Both the position numbers and the translations under genes were made by a program. Positions 1 to 8,426 of a stretch of 58,717 bases of DNA are shown piece by piece. Below the pieces are notes generated by a model. That model was not told the DNA's origin, did not search any database, and was given only the letters and a program-made list of their open reading frames with translations. Origin of the DNA: Roseburia sp. GTDB taxonomy: Bacteria > Bacillota_A > Clostridia > Lachnospirales > Lachnospiraceae. The stretch covers positions 8,195 through 66,911 of the forward strand of contig DXQT01000013.1 of the NCBI GenBank assembly GCA_019411365.1, given 5' to 3'. The number at the start of each line of letters is the position of its first letter. Position 1 is the stretch's first letter.

Positions 1-321
1 CTCTGCCTGCATCTTCGCCTGCTCTCTTATCTTCCACATCTCCATTGTCGATGATGGATTCTGTGGCTTGTGCTTCATTAGATACTGTTCCTCCAACTGG
101 TCGTAAAGCTGGTTTGCTTCCTCCTCTACTGCCGACATCTTCTCGTACATCTTCCCGAATCTCATCAGTGTCTTGTACCTTGCCGGTTCGTTCTCCAGAA
201 GATACTTCATTGCCATTCTCCCGTATCTGCCCAGCTTCGTTAAATCCTCTGTCTCGTCCGGCATTGTCAGCTCCGGATACAGCAGTCCGTCCACTTCCTT
301 GTAAGTCATTGCTTCTAACAT
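1..321 (-). CDS. TnpV-like small protein, overprinted inside the SNF2 gene (partial)
   Basis: A second open minus frame, one base out of phase with the large protein, starts at an ATG at 321 with a good ribosome site (AAAGGAGAATATCAT before the ATG). It stays open for 107 codons to the window edge. The product begins MLEAMTYKEVDGLLYPELTM and continues with LTKLGRYGRMAMKYLLEN, RYKTLMRFGKM and a C-terminal MWKIREQAKMQAE. The pattern (YxxxxGLLxPxL, then G+YGR..YL, then Y..L...GK, then W..I+.QA) fits the TnpV family of transposon-associated small proteins, usually about 110-130 aa. Function is unknown for the family. Both frames look protein-like, so this may be true overprinting; alternatively only one frame is used. 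The stop codon is not in the window. Confidence 0.55.
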   Translation of the reverse strand, partial: MLEAMTYKEVDGLLYPELTMPDETEDLTKLGRYGRMAMKYLLENEPARYKTLMRFGKMYEKMSAVEEEANQLYDQLEEQYLMKHKPQNPSSTMEMWKIREQAKMQAE

Positions 322-1105
322 ATGATATTCTCCTTTCGCTCTCAATCGTTTGTAAATTCCTACTAAATTCTCTAAGAACACTACAGGAGACATCGCATAC
401 AAGGGAACCAAGACGGTAAACTATCTCCTCATCTTTGATGTTTACAATCTGACTGAAATCCTGTTCTTGCACAGATAAGTCAAATCCACATCTCGTCCCT
501 ACAGCATACATAACACTGGAATATACTAACTGCTCCATATCGCTATCCTGCTGTAAGCCCTTGCGTTTTTCGTTGAATTCCTTTATCACACTACCTGATA
601 GCTGCATAAGTTCGGACATTCTATCTCCGAACTCCTCTTTTATTATATCCCAAACATTTGTTCCTGTAAACTGTTTTAGCGTATTTTTTAGTGATTCCCT
701 GTCATCGCTTTTATACCGCTCCATCTGTCCTTCCGATACCAGAAAGTCTGCATAACTTTTCAGGTTTTCCCCCTCCAGATCCCATGTCAGCTTCACATTC
801 TTTCCGCCTGTATCACTGATATCGAAAATATATCTCATACGGGGATTAAGTGCCCTTGAGGGGAAGATAGCACAGCCCTTTGCTCCACGCTTTACATATC
901 TTCCCACTTTCTTCCAAGTGTCATAATCTGCCATAAGGGTACTTTTCTCCGGTGATCTCTGAGCTGTTACCATAACGATATTATCAAATTCATAGCGATA
1001 TAACTGACCTGCAACCTTTAATACATCTTTCCAGTTCTTTTCAGAACGGGTGATGTTGCTGATTTCTGAATCATATATCGCTTTGACCTTCATATCAACA
1101 CTCAT
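1..1105 (-). CDS. Large SNF2/ArdC-type ICE protein, N-terminal part (runs off window)
   Basis: Open minus frame from an ATG at 1105, preceded by AAAAGGAGGG, to the window edge (368 codons). It begins MSVDMKVKAIYDSEI and carries LYRYEFDNIVMV, KVGRYVKRGAKGCAIFP and MRYIFDISDTGG. This N-terminal layout is typical of the very large (about 2,000-3,000 aa) ArdC/LtrC-like plus SNF2-helicase or methylase proteins near the end of clostridial conjugative elements. From about residue 260 the protein becomes low-complexity and rich in R, E, G and D, a linker type usual for the family. That linker is encoded opposite phase to a TnpV-like frame (1-321). Helicase motifs would lie outside the window, so the full domain content is inferred from family knowledge. 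It is the last gene of the leftward ICE operon seen here. Confidence 0.8.
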   Translation of the reverse strand, partial: MSVDMKVKAIYDSEISNITRSEKNWKDVLKVAGQLYRYEFDNIVMVTAQRSPEKSTLMADYDTWKKVGRYVKRGAKGCAIFPSRALNPRMRYIFDISDTGGKNVKLTWDLEGENLKSYADFLVSEGQMERYKSDDRESLKNTLKQFTGTNVWDIIKEEFGDRMSELMQLSGSVIKEFNEKRKGLQQDSDMEQLVYSSVMYAVGTRCGFDLSVQEQDFSQIVNIKDEEIVYRLGSLVCDVSCSVLREFSRNLQTIESERRISYVRSNDLQGSGRTAVSGADNAGRDRGFNEAGQIRENGNEVSSGERTGKVQDTDEIREDVREDVGSRGGSKPALRPVGGTVSNEAQATESIIDNGDVEDKRAGEDAGR

Positions 1106-1119
1106 GTGTCACCCTCCTT

Positions 1120-1488
1120 TTACTTCAGTAATTCTGCAAACATTTCCTTAAAGAGCTTTGACTCCTCCCCGTCAAGCTCAATCACAAATTCTGCATCAAC
1201 CACCTGTCTATCACATTTGCCCTTTCCTTTTACAATCTTTCGCATAATCCTGAGAAGCACATAACACTGCTTTGACTTGGCTATGCTCTGCTTAAAGGCA
1301 AGTCCGTCGCTGTCAGCCGACTGCTGTGTCTCATAGACAATCACATTCAGCTTTCTGCTGATTTCCTCAACTTTCTCATATGGAATACTGACAGACGATT
1401 TTACCTCTCCCGGTCTTTCCCATTCCTTATGAAGTTCGTTTAATAAAAATTCCATATCCTTAATAACTGCTGTCTGCTCATTTTTCAT
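1120..1488 (-). CDS. Conserved ICE hypothetical protein, 122 aa
   Basis: Starts at an ATG overlapping the stop of the upstream DpnD/PcfM-like gene by 4 nt (ATGA), which implies translational coupling. It ends 14 nt before the large SNF2-type gene. The product is charged and soluble (MKNEQTAVIKDMEFLLNELH...), with a predicted helical N-terminus and a basic middle (MRKIVKGKGKCDRQ). I see no catalytic motif and do not recognise a family. Its position between conjugation genes and the terminal giant gene suggests an element accessory role; that is inference. Confidence 0.7.
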   Translation of the reverse strand: MKNEQTAVIKDMEFLLNELHKEWERPGEVKSSVSIPYEKVEEISRKLNVIVYETQQSADSDGLAFKQSIAKSKQCYVLLRIMRKIVKGKGKCDRQVVDAEFVIELDGEESKLFKEMFAELLK

Positions 1489-1703
1489 CGTGTCTTTCCT
1501 CCATTTTCCTTTAATGAAGAAGGGAGCTGTTCTTCGCTGTATGGCGAAAAATCAACTCCCTTCATATCCTCCGCATCAAGGACTATCTGCTCTGAATAAT
1601 ACATATCCATTGCCTTGTTTATGGCATCGTCAAGTGACTCTGCCTTTACTGTCTCTACCCTTGAGAGAACTTCTTTTATCTCAATATCAAATTCTCTTTC
1701 CAT
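1485..1703 (-). CDS. DpnD/PcfM-like small protein
   Basis: 72 aa. The first about 55 residues (EFDIEIKEVLSRVETVKAES followed by LDDAINKAMDMYYSEQIVLD) match the DpnD/PcfM C-terminal domain pattern, a beta-strand, helix and DxxxVxF layout found in small proteins of Gram-positive conjugative plasmids and ICEs. PcfM belongs to the pCF10 conjugation region; its exact biochemical role is not established. The gene overlaps the next gene by 4 nt and ends in a Lys/Arg tail. Family assignment is from recognition of the pattern. Confidence 0.7.
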   Translation of the reverse strand: MEREFDIEIKEVLSRVETVKAESLDDAINKAMDMYYSEQIVLDAEDMKGVDFSPYSEEQLPSSLKENGGKTR

Positions 1704-1732
1704 TCGATATCAGCCTCCAATTCCATTTTTCC

Positions 1733-2623
1733 TCATCGGCTCTTTTTTTCTTTTACCTGTCTTTCCTTAAAACCTTCATCATACTTTCCATCTTCAAGCC
1801 TGTCATAAAAATATTCCTCCTCTATCGTTCCAAATTCCTTATACATCTGGTGCAGGAAATCATTCTGCATATTTTTGGGAATATCATCATCCTTTGACAA
1901 ATCCTGATAAAAATAAAACTTCTGCTTGAGTTTCGCCCTGTAATCATAAACATCTTTTATCTTTTCAGGTGTTCCGTATTCTCTTTTATATGCCTTAAAG
2001 TTGGTCTGCGAAAGTGTGGACCCAAGATAAATCCCGTGCTCCCACGATACCCCAATCGTTGTGTTATCCTTTGTTGGCTCCTCGTCTTTCGGATATCGCT
2101 TATACTCTGTTGCTCCGAGAGCAATCGTGAGAGAGCCGCTTTTCATATCCATTACCACAAGATTGCGTGGAGATAATGCTTCAAGTACCATATAATCGTG
2201 GTCATTAAAATTATGAAATGTCTGCCCTCTTTCAAATGTCCTGTCGCATTTTTCATAATGCAGGATAAAGTCATCTATCCAGCCTCTATCCGTCATTCCA
2301 ATCTCATCCATCTTTGTAATACACTCTGGGGAACTTGTTGCCTTATCAAAGTAAAATTTCTTTGAATCATTATAATATCCTTGCAAAAAGCGTCCCAGTT
2401 CCACATCATCTCTACAGAATTTTGCAAAAACTGTAACATTTGCTGCCCTGTAATACTCTGTAAAACCTTCCGCAAGCGTTCTTCCAAGAAGCAGCATCTG
2501 ATCTGCAAGCTCTGACATATCATCAATGGCAACGAACTTCTTATAATCTTCCAAAGTCATAAGCATATTTCTTTCTGTTCCCTTATAATTCTCCATTACA
2601 AGAATCATATCTTTTAAATCCAT
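1733..2623 (-). CDS. ICE hypothetical protein, 296 aa
   Basis: ATG preceded by ACAGGAGGTAAGA. A soluble acidic/aromatic protein with no signal peptide or transmembrane segment. Recognisable stretches include DHDYMVLEALSPRNLVVMDM and a highly basic C-terminus (KERQVKEKKSR). I cannot place it in a family. It sits directly downstream of the cell-wall hydrolase gene (47 nt gap) and upstream of the small PcfM-like gene, so it probably belongs to the transfer operon. In other clostridial ICEs this slot often holds DUF4315/DUF4366 genes, which this does not resemble. Confidence 0.65.
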   Translation of the reverse strand: MDLKDMILVMENYKGTERNMLMTLEDYKKFVAIDDMSELADQMLLLGRTLAEGFTEYYRAANVTVFAKFCRDDVELGRFLQGYYNDSKKFYFDKATSSPECITKMDEIGMTDRGWIDDFILHYEKCDRTFERGQTFHNFNDHDYMVLEALSPRNLVVMDMKSGSLTIALGATEYKRYPKDEEPTKDNTTIGVSWEHGIYLGSTLSQTNFKAYKREYGTPEKIKDVYDYRAKLKQKFYFYQDLSKDDDIPKNMQNDFLHQMYKEFGTIEEEYFYDRLEDGKYDEGFKERQVKEKKSR

Positions 2624-2670
2624 TCTTACCTCCTGTTCCAGAGAGGACTTTCGCCCTCTCTGCCAATTTT

Positions 2671-4641
2671 CTATGGTCTGCCAATTACTACAATTTTTCC
2701 GACACTTGCCACATCACGGTAAACTACGCCAACTCTTTCATTCAGGGCTTCTACCACCTTGCCATTGCCGACATATACTGCCACATGGCTGATATTCTTA
2801 TATCTTCCGTTGTTTGTGAAACTGTAAAAGATAAGATCACCAGGCTGCATTTCATCATAAGATACGGTCTTTCCTGCTTCATCAAGTCCCTGTGCTTCTG
2901 CCGCTGCTGTAGTTGCTCCTCCATGACTGATATTCACACCTGCATCCTTCCATGAATAATACGCAAGTGAACTGCAATCATAATAATTGCCACTATCTCT
3001 TAATTCCTGACTGTAAGGATAACCCACTCTGTGAAGGGCATAAGAGCAGACTGCTTTCTGCCTGCTATCTGTAATACCACTGAGGATTGCATTTATTTCA
3101 TCCTCTGTCATGGAACTTACTCCGGGGCTTCCACCGCCTCCACCGCTTCCACTTCCGGCATATCCAAGCTGTCCCATAAACTCAGGACTCATGATCTGCT
3201 CAAGCATTTCTATCTGATCAGAATTAAATCCATAAACGGAAATCATATCTCTGTATGATTTGAGCGTAACATTTACATACAGTACCGACTTCGTAACAGT
3301 TGTTACATTGCCATCTGCGTCTGTTTCCTCCACATCTTTTGTTCCACTACTTGTAGTATAAGAACACATATCATTTACTACAGTCTGCAACCACCCCTTT
3401 GATATATCATTCATAATTGTTGCAGTATCGCCTACACCATACTTGACCATGTAGACCGCCATAATGTCGTAGTAGTTACTTGGATTTTCATCCATTCCCT
3501 CATAATCTACATACACCAGTTCGCCAAAGTCATATCCGGTATGTTCATTCACTTTGGTATTCACATCACGGTTAAATTCAGACACATAAGCACTTGTAAC
3601 TGTCTGCACTGTATCTCCTGACTCCAGCGGCGGTAAAAATAAGGCAAATGGTGAATTATAAAGAATCGCTATCACAGCAATAACCGGAACTGCAACGATT
3701 ACCACTAAAAGAACCAACAGCAAAAGTACAAGTCCGATAATCGGAGCTGCCGCCTTTATCCAGAGAACTGCCTTTTTTACAATCAGATCTTTTACCAGTT
3801 TTACAACACTGTCCGTCTGATTTTCCTGTTCTTTCATCTTATCCAGAAAAAATTTAATCTTTCTGCTACGGTTCGCTGCTTTCACATCCTTCGCCTCAAT
3901 AGATACACCCGTGGCATAGCCTGCCGCCATGCCGACTGCTGTACCTGCTCCCGGTGCAACCGCTGTACCTGCCGCTGTGGTTGCCGCTTTTGCCGTAGTT
4001 TTGGCAGTTTCTTTTGCAGTGTTCTTGGCAGTTTCTTTCGCAGTTTCTTTCGCAGTTTCTTTCGCTGCTGTCTTTGTCGTGTCACCGGCAACCTTTTTTG
4101 CCGTATCACTGGCAGCTTTCTTTCCCATCTTTTTTGCCAGCTTCTTTCCTGTTTCTACCTTCTTGATACGCCTCTTTGCTTCGGCTGCCGCTTTCTTTCT
4201 GAAAAGTGACGCTCCCCTTGAAGCAGTTCCCGTAACCGGACGGCTTGCTTCATATGCAAGATAAGCTGCCTGTGACACTTCCTGCCCGCCTTCCACCTGC
4301 TCTGTAACTGCTCCAGTCGCAAGTGCTCCCGTTCTTCCTGCTATATGAAGATTGGTATTCTTCGTCTTGATAGAAGTATTGGACTCCCGTATATTTCTCT
4401 TAAATTTTGAAGGTTCCTTTTCTTTCTTCTCTGCCTGATGAATGGTACTCTTACGATAAGACTTCTTTTTACCTGTATCATTTATCTTTGCACTGGCAAT
4501 TTTCGGACCACGCTGTACAGTGTAAATGTTACTGCCCTTAATTTTAGCTTTCTTCGGTTCATGCATATGAATCTTAGCTTTTTTCTTAGTGTGAATGACC
4601 ATAGGCTTGTCATCCACTTTTTTTATCTTCAATGTTCCCAC
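2671..4641 (-). CDS. Membrane-anchored NlpC/P60 cell-wall hydrolase (CD1108-type, VirB1/CwlT role)
   Basis: 656 aa as the longest frame, from GTG at 4641; a TTG nine bases later has a better-spaced AAGGTGGGAACA site and may be the true start. Layout: a very basic N-terminal cytoplasmic part with an Ala/Lys/Thr repeat (units like KETAKETAKET, residues about 180-225); one long transmembrane segment (about 295-330, GLVLLLLVLLVVIVAVPVIA); an extracytoplasmic region with a Gly/Ser hinge (GSGSGGGGGS); and a C-terminal NlpC/P60 domain with catalytic Cys in YYDCSSLAYYSW (about 557) and His in NISHVAVYVGNG. It should open peptidoglycan locally for the transfer channel. It lies just downstream of virB4, as in related ICEs. 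Confidence 0.88.
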   Translation of the reverse strand: MGTLKIKKVDDKPMVIHTKKKAKIHMHEPKKAKIKGSNIYTVQRGPKIASAKINDTGKKKSYRKSTIHQAEKKEKEPSKFKRNIRESNTSIKTKNTNLHIAGRTGALATGAVTEQVEGGQEVSQAAYLAYEASRPVTGTASRGASLFRKKAAAEAKRRIKKVETGKKLAKKMGKKAASDTAKKVAGDTTKTAAKETAKETAKETAKNTAKETAKTTAKAATTAAGTAVAPGAGTAVGMAAGYATGVSIEAKDVKAANRSRKIKFFLDKMKEQENQTDSVVKLVKDLIVKKAVLWIKAAAPIIGLVLLLLVLLVVIVAVPVIAVIAILYNSPFALFLPPLESGDTVQTVTSAYVSEFNRDVNTKVNEHTGYDFGELVYVDYEGMDENPSNYYDIMAVYMVKYGVGDTATIMNDISKGWLQTVVNDMCSYTTSSGTKDVEETDADGNVTTVTKSVLYVNVTLKSYRDMISVYGFNSDQIEMLEQIMSPEFMGQLGYAGSGSGGGGGSPGVSSMTEDEINAILSGITDSRQKAVCSYALHRVGYPYSQELRDSGNYYDCSSLAYYSWKDAGVNISHGGATTAAAEAQGLDEAGKTVSYDEMQPGDLIFYSFTNNGRYKNISHVAVYVGNGKVVEALNERVGVVYRDVASVGKIVVIGRP

Positions 4642-4716
4642 CTTCTTTCTGTATCCTTAAAAAAGGTAAAAAGTAGCCATCCGGAACTTAGTCCAAATGG
4701 CTGATACATTGCAATT

Positions 4717-7095
4717 CTAATCAGCAAATTTTGCCTCCCTTTTCTTCTGCTCCGCAATCTTTTCGTGGATATTGGTGTTATACAGTCTGTAAAGGTCAGT
4801 GTCCTTGCTGATCTGGTTATCAAACGGAATTACCACGGAACCACACTTGATAAGTCCCATTCCCGATGCAGTATTGGTTACGAAACGAAGCTGTGCCTCT
4901 GATACACCGATAACCTCTGCCATCTTGGAACTGTCTGTATTCGCCTGCTTTAAGAGTGCAACAAACTCCGAGTTTGCAAGCATTGTAGTGGCGGTGTAGT
5001 TCTGTAAAAGATCCACGACGTTCTGAGTGATACCCGTGCACAGTCCACCTTGTTTCCTCACCTTCTTCCAGAGCTGCTGTAAATATTTTGCAGAATACTC
5101 CGAATTAAGCAGGACGTGGAACTCATCAATATAGAGCCAGGTTGCCTTGCCCTTCTGCCCGTTTTCTACAATTCTGTTCTGAATGGACTCCATCATAACA
5201 AGCATTGTGATAGGACTAAGTTCCGTGCCTAAGTCCCTGATACCATATACCGTGAATCGGTTATCTACATCAACATTTGTCTGATGGTTAAAGATATTGA
5301 GGGAACCATTTACAAAAAGTTCCAAAGACAATGCGATATCCTTTGCTTCGTCCTCCGGCTGTTCCATAAGGATATCGTAGAAGTCACTCATTACCGGAAT
5401 ATACTTTTCCCTGCCCCTTGCGATGTCGATATACATCTTTCTCACGCAGCGGTCAATGATTGATTTCTGTCTGGAATTTAAGCTGTCCCCGATACACTGC
5501 TCACAAAGACCAAGCATAAATTCCCCTTTTTCCCTTATCATTCCCTTTGAATCATTCGGATCAAGACTCCACACATCCATCTCAAGCGGATTTACATAGT
5601 TGTCCGTGTATGTGGACATATTTACCACGGTTCCGCCATAAGTCTGTGCAATATCAAAATATTCGTTCATCGGATCAATGACGATAATCTCATCATCCCC
5701 CGATAAAAATACGCTGCCCATTTCCATCTTACAGAAGAATGATTTGCCGGAACCCGGCACTCCGAATACAAAGCCATTTCCGTTGATGAGCTTCTTTCTG
5801 TTGCCAATATTCACATTCTTACTGATCTGGTTTATACCGTAATAATTACCTGTACTGTCATTCAGTTCCTGCACATTGAACGGCATAAGCACCGCAAGCG
5901 ACTGGGTAAGAAGGGTACGCATTGTTTCCACCTGTCTTACACCAATCGGAAGTGCCGTGTTGAGTGCTTCCCTCTGCTTTAAGTAGTGTGTATCAATCGT
6001 ACAACTGTTACGTTTTCCGATTGTTTCTACTGTTTCGCAGACACTCTCAAGCTCCTTCTTACTTTCTGCCATAAGGATAATGGTAACTCCTACAAAGAAA
6101 AGACACTGGTCATTCTCACGAACATCATCCATAATTGCCTCAATCTCTTTTTTCTCCGTTCTCTTTGCATAAGAGATTTCTGTGGAGAAGTCATTGTTCT
6201 TATTACGGACTCTCTGCTGCTTGATAATATCCGATTCAATACCAAGATATTTCTTCTGAAGCACCTTTGTGGTCAAATCCTTTGGCACAGGCACTACATC
6301 AATACTGGTAATGGAGTGTACCGGAAGGGAAGTAATCTCATTGATAAATCTGTCAGATAAACTGCTGGGATACTTCTTAATGAAAAGTGCCTTGCAGTAT
6401 TTACTCTCGTCCTCAAAATGGTCTGGGAAATATTTCACCATACCATTACATAAATCATTCTTAAAATCTGCTCCGACCTTCTTTGCCTTTTTGATATCAA
6501 AATCAAAACTGCCCTCATCGCCAAGATGGTAATAGTCATAGAGCACTTTCAGCCTTTCATTGCCGTTAAGCGGCACAATCTCCGCCCCCAGTTCAATGAA
6601 AGCCTTGTGTATTGTTGCCTCAAGTGTGGCAAACTGTGCCTTTGCCTCCTCAAAGTTCTTTCTCTCAATCGTGATCGTCAGGTATCTTTCCTGTTCAATC
6701 CCCTGTCTGCCCTCAATAATCTTCTCCTCAATAATGTCATTGTAGATTCTTCGGTAATTATTGAAGCCATCGTTTTTTTCTGTAATAAGAACCTTATCAC
6801 GGAGATCCTCCATATTTTTGTTCTTATTGTTAATCGTAATCTTATAATTACAGTCCAGCGAATTTAAGAATTTGCAGTATCTTTCAAAAATGCCGATCTG
6901 CTCATCCTCCGTTGCCGTTGTGTAATTGATGTCCTGAAAGCGGTAACACTTGGAATACTTATTCCTGCTTACTTCAAAAATACCGTTTTCAGCCACCGCC
7001 ATAATTTCTATGGTTTCCTGAATGGATTTCGGTGTCTTATACAAAGGCTCACTTGCCTTTTTCAAGAGCTTAAATCCGTCCGTAAATAAACCCAT
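4717..7095 (-). CDS. VirB4-family conjugation ATPase
   Basis: 792 aa, the normal size for VirB4/TraE ATPases of clostridial ICEs. Walker A is FGVPGSGKSFFCKMEM (about residue 445), followed by EIIVIDPMNEYFD; the Walker B-like motif WLYIDEFHVLL lies near residue 653, then a Gln-rich TQNVVDLL stretch. It powers assembly and substrate handling of the type IV secretion channel at the inner face of the membrane. The ATG at 7095 has GAGG ten bases upstream. The gene is separated from prgI, its usual neighbour, by an oppositely oriented toxin-antitoxin pair, and its leader can fold into a pseudoknot-like structure (7125-7161). Confidence 0.93.
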   Translation of the reverse strand: MGLFTDGFKLLKKASEPLYKTPKSIQETIEIMAVAENGIFEVSRNKYSKCYRFQDINYTTATEDEQIGIFERYCKFLNSLDCNYKITINNKNKNMEDLRDKVLITEKNDGFNNYRRIYNDIIEEKIIEGRQGIEQERYLTITIERKNFEEAKAQFATLEATIHKAFIELGAEIVPLNGNERLKVLYDYYHLGDEGSFDFDIKKAKKVGADFKNDLCNGMVKYFPDHFEDESKYCKALFIKKYPSSLSDRFINEITSLPVHSITSIDVVPVPKDLTTKVLQKKYLGIESDIIKQQRVRNKNNDFSTEISYAKRTEKKEIEAIMDDVRENDQCLFFVGVTIILMAESKKELESVCETVETIGKRNSCTIDTHYLKQREALNTALPIGVRQVETMRTLLTQSLAVLMPFNVQELNDSTGNYYGINQISKNVNIGNRKKLINGNGFVFGVPGSGKSFFCKMEMGSVFLSGDDEIIVIDPMNEYFDIAQTYGGTVVNMSTYTDNYVNPLEMDVWSLDPNDSKGMIREKGEFMLGLCEQCIGDSLNSRQKSIIDRCVRKMYIDIARGREKYIPVMSDFYDILMEQPEDEAKDIALSLELFVNGSLNIFNHQTNVDVDNRFTVYGIRDLGTELSPITMLVMMESIQNRIVENGQKGKATWLYIDEFHVLLNSEYSAKYLQQLWKKVRKQGGLCTGITQNVVDLLQNYTATTMLANSEFVALLKQANTDSSKMAEVIGVSEAQLRFVTNTASGMGLIKCGSVVIPFDNQISKDTDLYRLYNTNIHEKIAEQKKREAKFAD

Positions 7096-7124
7096 TGTCT
7101 CTAACCTCGCTTTCTTATCTGTGA

Positions 7125-7161
7125 AAGCCCGCCGGGAACGTCACCCAACGGGCTTGTTCCC
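7125..7161 (-). promoter_or_regulatory. virB4 leader: interleaved stems (H-type pseudoknot or two-state switch)
   Basis: Two perfect complementary pairs interleave. AAGCCCG (7125-7131) pairs with CGGGCTT (7149-7155), and GGGAAC (7134-7139) pairs with GTTCCC (7156-7161). The order a-b-a'-b' is the geometry of an H-type pseudoknot, or of two mutually exclusive hairpins. A further GACC/GGTC mini-hairpin with a GTGA loop lies just upstream in the minus transcript (about 7163-7174). The structure ends about 30 nt before the virB4 ATG. A role in control of virB4 expression is inferred. Confidence 0.5.
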
Positions 7162-7224
7162 GACCTCACGGTCAGATACATATGAATAGTTGTGTTTATC
7201 CTGCTAACACTAATGGTATATCCA

Positions 7225-7261
7225 TTGACTTCATAACAAAATTTGTGTATAATTTTGTTAT
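7225..7261 (+). promoter_or_regulatory. Promoter and palindromic operator of the toxin-antitoxin operon
   Basis: -35 TTGACT (7225-7230), 17-nt spacer, -10 TATAAT (7248-7253). A perfect inverted repeat, ATAACAAAAT (7233-7242) and ATTTTGTTAT (7252-7261), straddles the -10 box. Type II antitoxins of the Phd/YefM kind bind such palindromes, so autorepression is the natural reading. The ribosome site AAGGAGG follows at 7267-7273. Confidence 0.8.
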
Positions 7262-7280
7262 CAAATAAGGAGGTGTTTTT

Positions 7281-7544
7281 ATGCCAGCAATCAAATCAAG
7301 TGCTGATTTAAGGAATAATTACAATGAAATTTCTACATTTTGTCATAATTATCCTGAACCAGTTTTCATCACGAAGAATGGAAAAGGCGACCTTGCCGTT
7401 ATGAGCATTGAAGCCTACGAAGGACTGACCAGCCGCTTTGAACTTTACAGCCAGATCAAGGAAGGAATGGACGATATTGCCACAGGCAACACTAGACCAT
7501 TTTCCGAAGCTATGGCTGATATCAGGAGCCGCCGCAGTCGATGA
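7281..7544 (+). CDS. Phd/YefM-family antitoxin
   Basis: 87 aa, preceded by AAGGAGGTGTTTTT. The N-terminal fold pattern (MPAIKSSADLRNNYNEISTF ... PVFITKNGKGDLAVMSIEAYE) is the classic Phd/YefM DNA-binding domain. The C-terminal part (about 50-87), rich in charged residues and ending SRRSR, would wrap the toxin. It overlaps the toxin gene by 4 nt (ATGA), which couples synthesis of the pair. Expected roles are toxin neutralisation and repression at the palindrome upstream. The operon runs against the conjugation operon around it. Confidence 0.88.
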   Translation: MPAIKSSADLRNNYNEISTFCHNYPEPVFITKNGKGDLAVMSIEAYEGLTSRFELYSQIKEGMDDIATGNTRPFSEAMADIRSRRSR

Positions 7545-7873
7545 GCTATCAGGTTCATATCACTTCCACCGCAGAACACGATATTATGCGTGCTGCGGAT
7601 TACATCGAATTTACCCTCAAAAATCCGGATGCCGCAGATAATCTGTTAGATGCTGCGACTGAGCAGATAGGCTCACTAGCCGACCTGCCACAGAAGTTTC
7701 ATCTGGTAGATGATCCGGTACTGGCAAGCTGGGGCATTCGTTTTGTAATAATCAATAATTACCTTGCCTTTTATACGATTGATGAAGAAAAGCAGACTGT
7801 AATCATAGTCCGATTTCTCTATCAGAAAAGTAACTGGACTTCCATTCTTCGACAGGGATTTTCCCTCATTTAA
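7541..7873 (+). CDS. RelE/ParE-family toxin
   Basis: 110 aa. Pattern MSYQVHITSTAEHDIMRAAD (the ParE/RelE entry strand and helix), then LADLPQKFHLVDDP, GIRFVIINNYLAFYTIDEE and IVRFLYQKSNW. The spacing of Arg and Tyr/Phe residues in the C-terminal strands fits a ParE/RelE superfamily toxin; whether it cleaves mRNA (RelE) or targets gyrase (ParE) cannot be told from sequence. Paired with the overlapping antitoxin, it should stabilise the ICE in the host (addiction). It ends 27 nt before the stop of the convergent prgI gene. Confidence 0.87.
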   Translation: MSYQVHITSTAEHDIMRAADYIEFTLKNPDAADNLLDAATEQIGSLADLPQKFHLVDDPVLASWGIRFVIINNYLAFYTIDEEKQTVIIVRFLYQKSNWTSILRQGFSLI

Positions 7874-7900
7874 GGAATCTGTTTTTATGCAGGTTCCTTT

Positions 7901-8413
7901 TTAGTGCATTGCTTTATAAGCAGCCACACCCGCTACCGCCAGCACAAACACGGCTGCCAGTCCAAACATCATGTTTCTTGTCTTTTTCTTCATTTCTTCA
8001 AATTCCTCCTGTTTCTTTACTGCCGACTCAGATGTTGTAATCTCTGATTGAGTTTTTTTGCCTTTCTTCTTTACCTGTCCGTTCTGCTCCATTTCAAAAG
8101 CCTTGATAATCGGCTCTCCCTCAGTAGATACATAGGTAAGAGCCTTATTTCCAAACATAAAATGCAGTTTCTTTCCCATATACTCATAAAAATTCATTCC
8201 ATTAAAAGAATAAAATCCTCCAAGTGCTATCGGAGCTACACACGGAATCGCCACATAAGCAGAACCTGTAAGACCAATATATCTATAAAGAAGTAATACG
8301 ATACCGCCACCGACTATCACACTGGCAATAGAAAATACAAGCTGTTTTGCTGTAAGTCCCATTGCCACCGATTCCTGATAACGGTCAATGTCTTTGTTTA
8401 TTTCAATAACCAT
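7901..8413 (-). CDS. PrgI-family protein (VirB3-like)
   Basis: 170 aa. The N-terminus MVIEINKDIDRYQESVAMGL is the PrgI signature; two hydrophobic segments follow (about 27-48 and 52-72), then FNGMNFYEYMGKKLHFMFGN. A Lys-rich linker precedes a C-terminal transmembrane helix (about 148-166). PrgI is the Gram-positive counterpart of VirB3, a membrane partner of VirB4. Normally prgI directly precedes virB4; here about 800 bp with a toxin-antitoxin unit intervene, which makes readthrough from prgI into virB4 less certain. Confidence 0.85.
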   Translation of the reverse strand: MVIEINKDIDRYQESVAMGLTAKQLVFSIASVIVGGGIVLLLYRYIGLTGSAYVAIPCVAPIALGGFYSFNGMNFYEYMGKKLHFMFGNKALTYVSTEGEPIIKAFEMEQNGQVKKKGKKTQSEITTSESAVKKQEEFEEMKKKTRNMMFGLAAVFVLAVAGVAAYKAMH

Positions 8414-8426
8414 TGTCCTCTGCCCC

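Noticed and set aside
3929..4264. 111-codon plus ORF rich in Ala/Val/Phe
   Set aside because: Antisense of the Ala/Lys/Thr repeat of the cell-wall hydrolase gene; composition is explained by the repeat.
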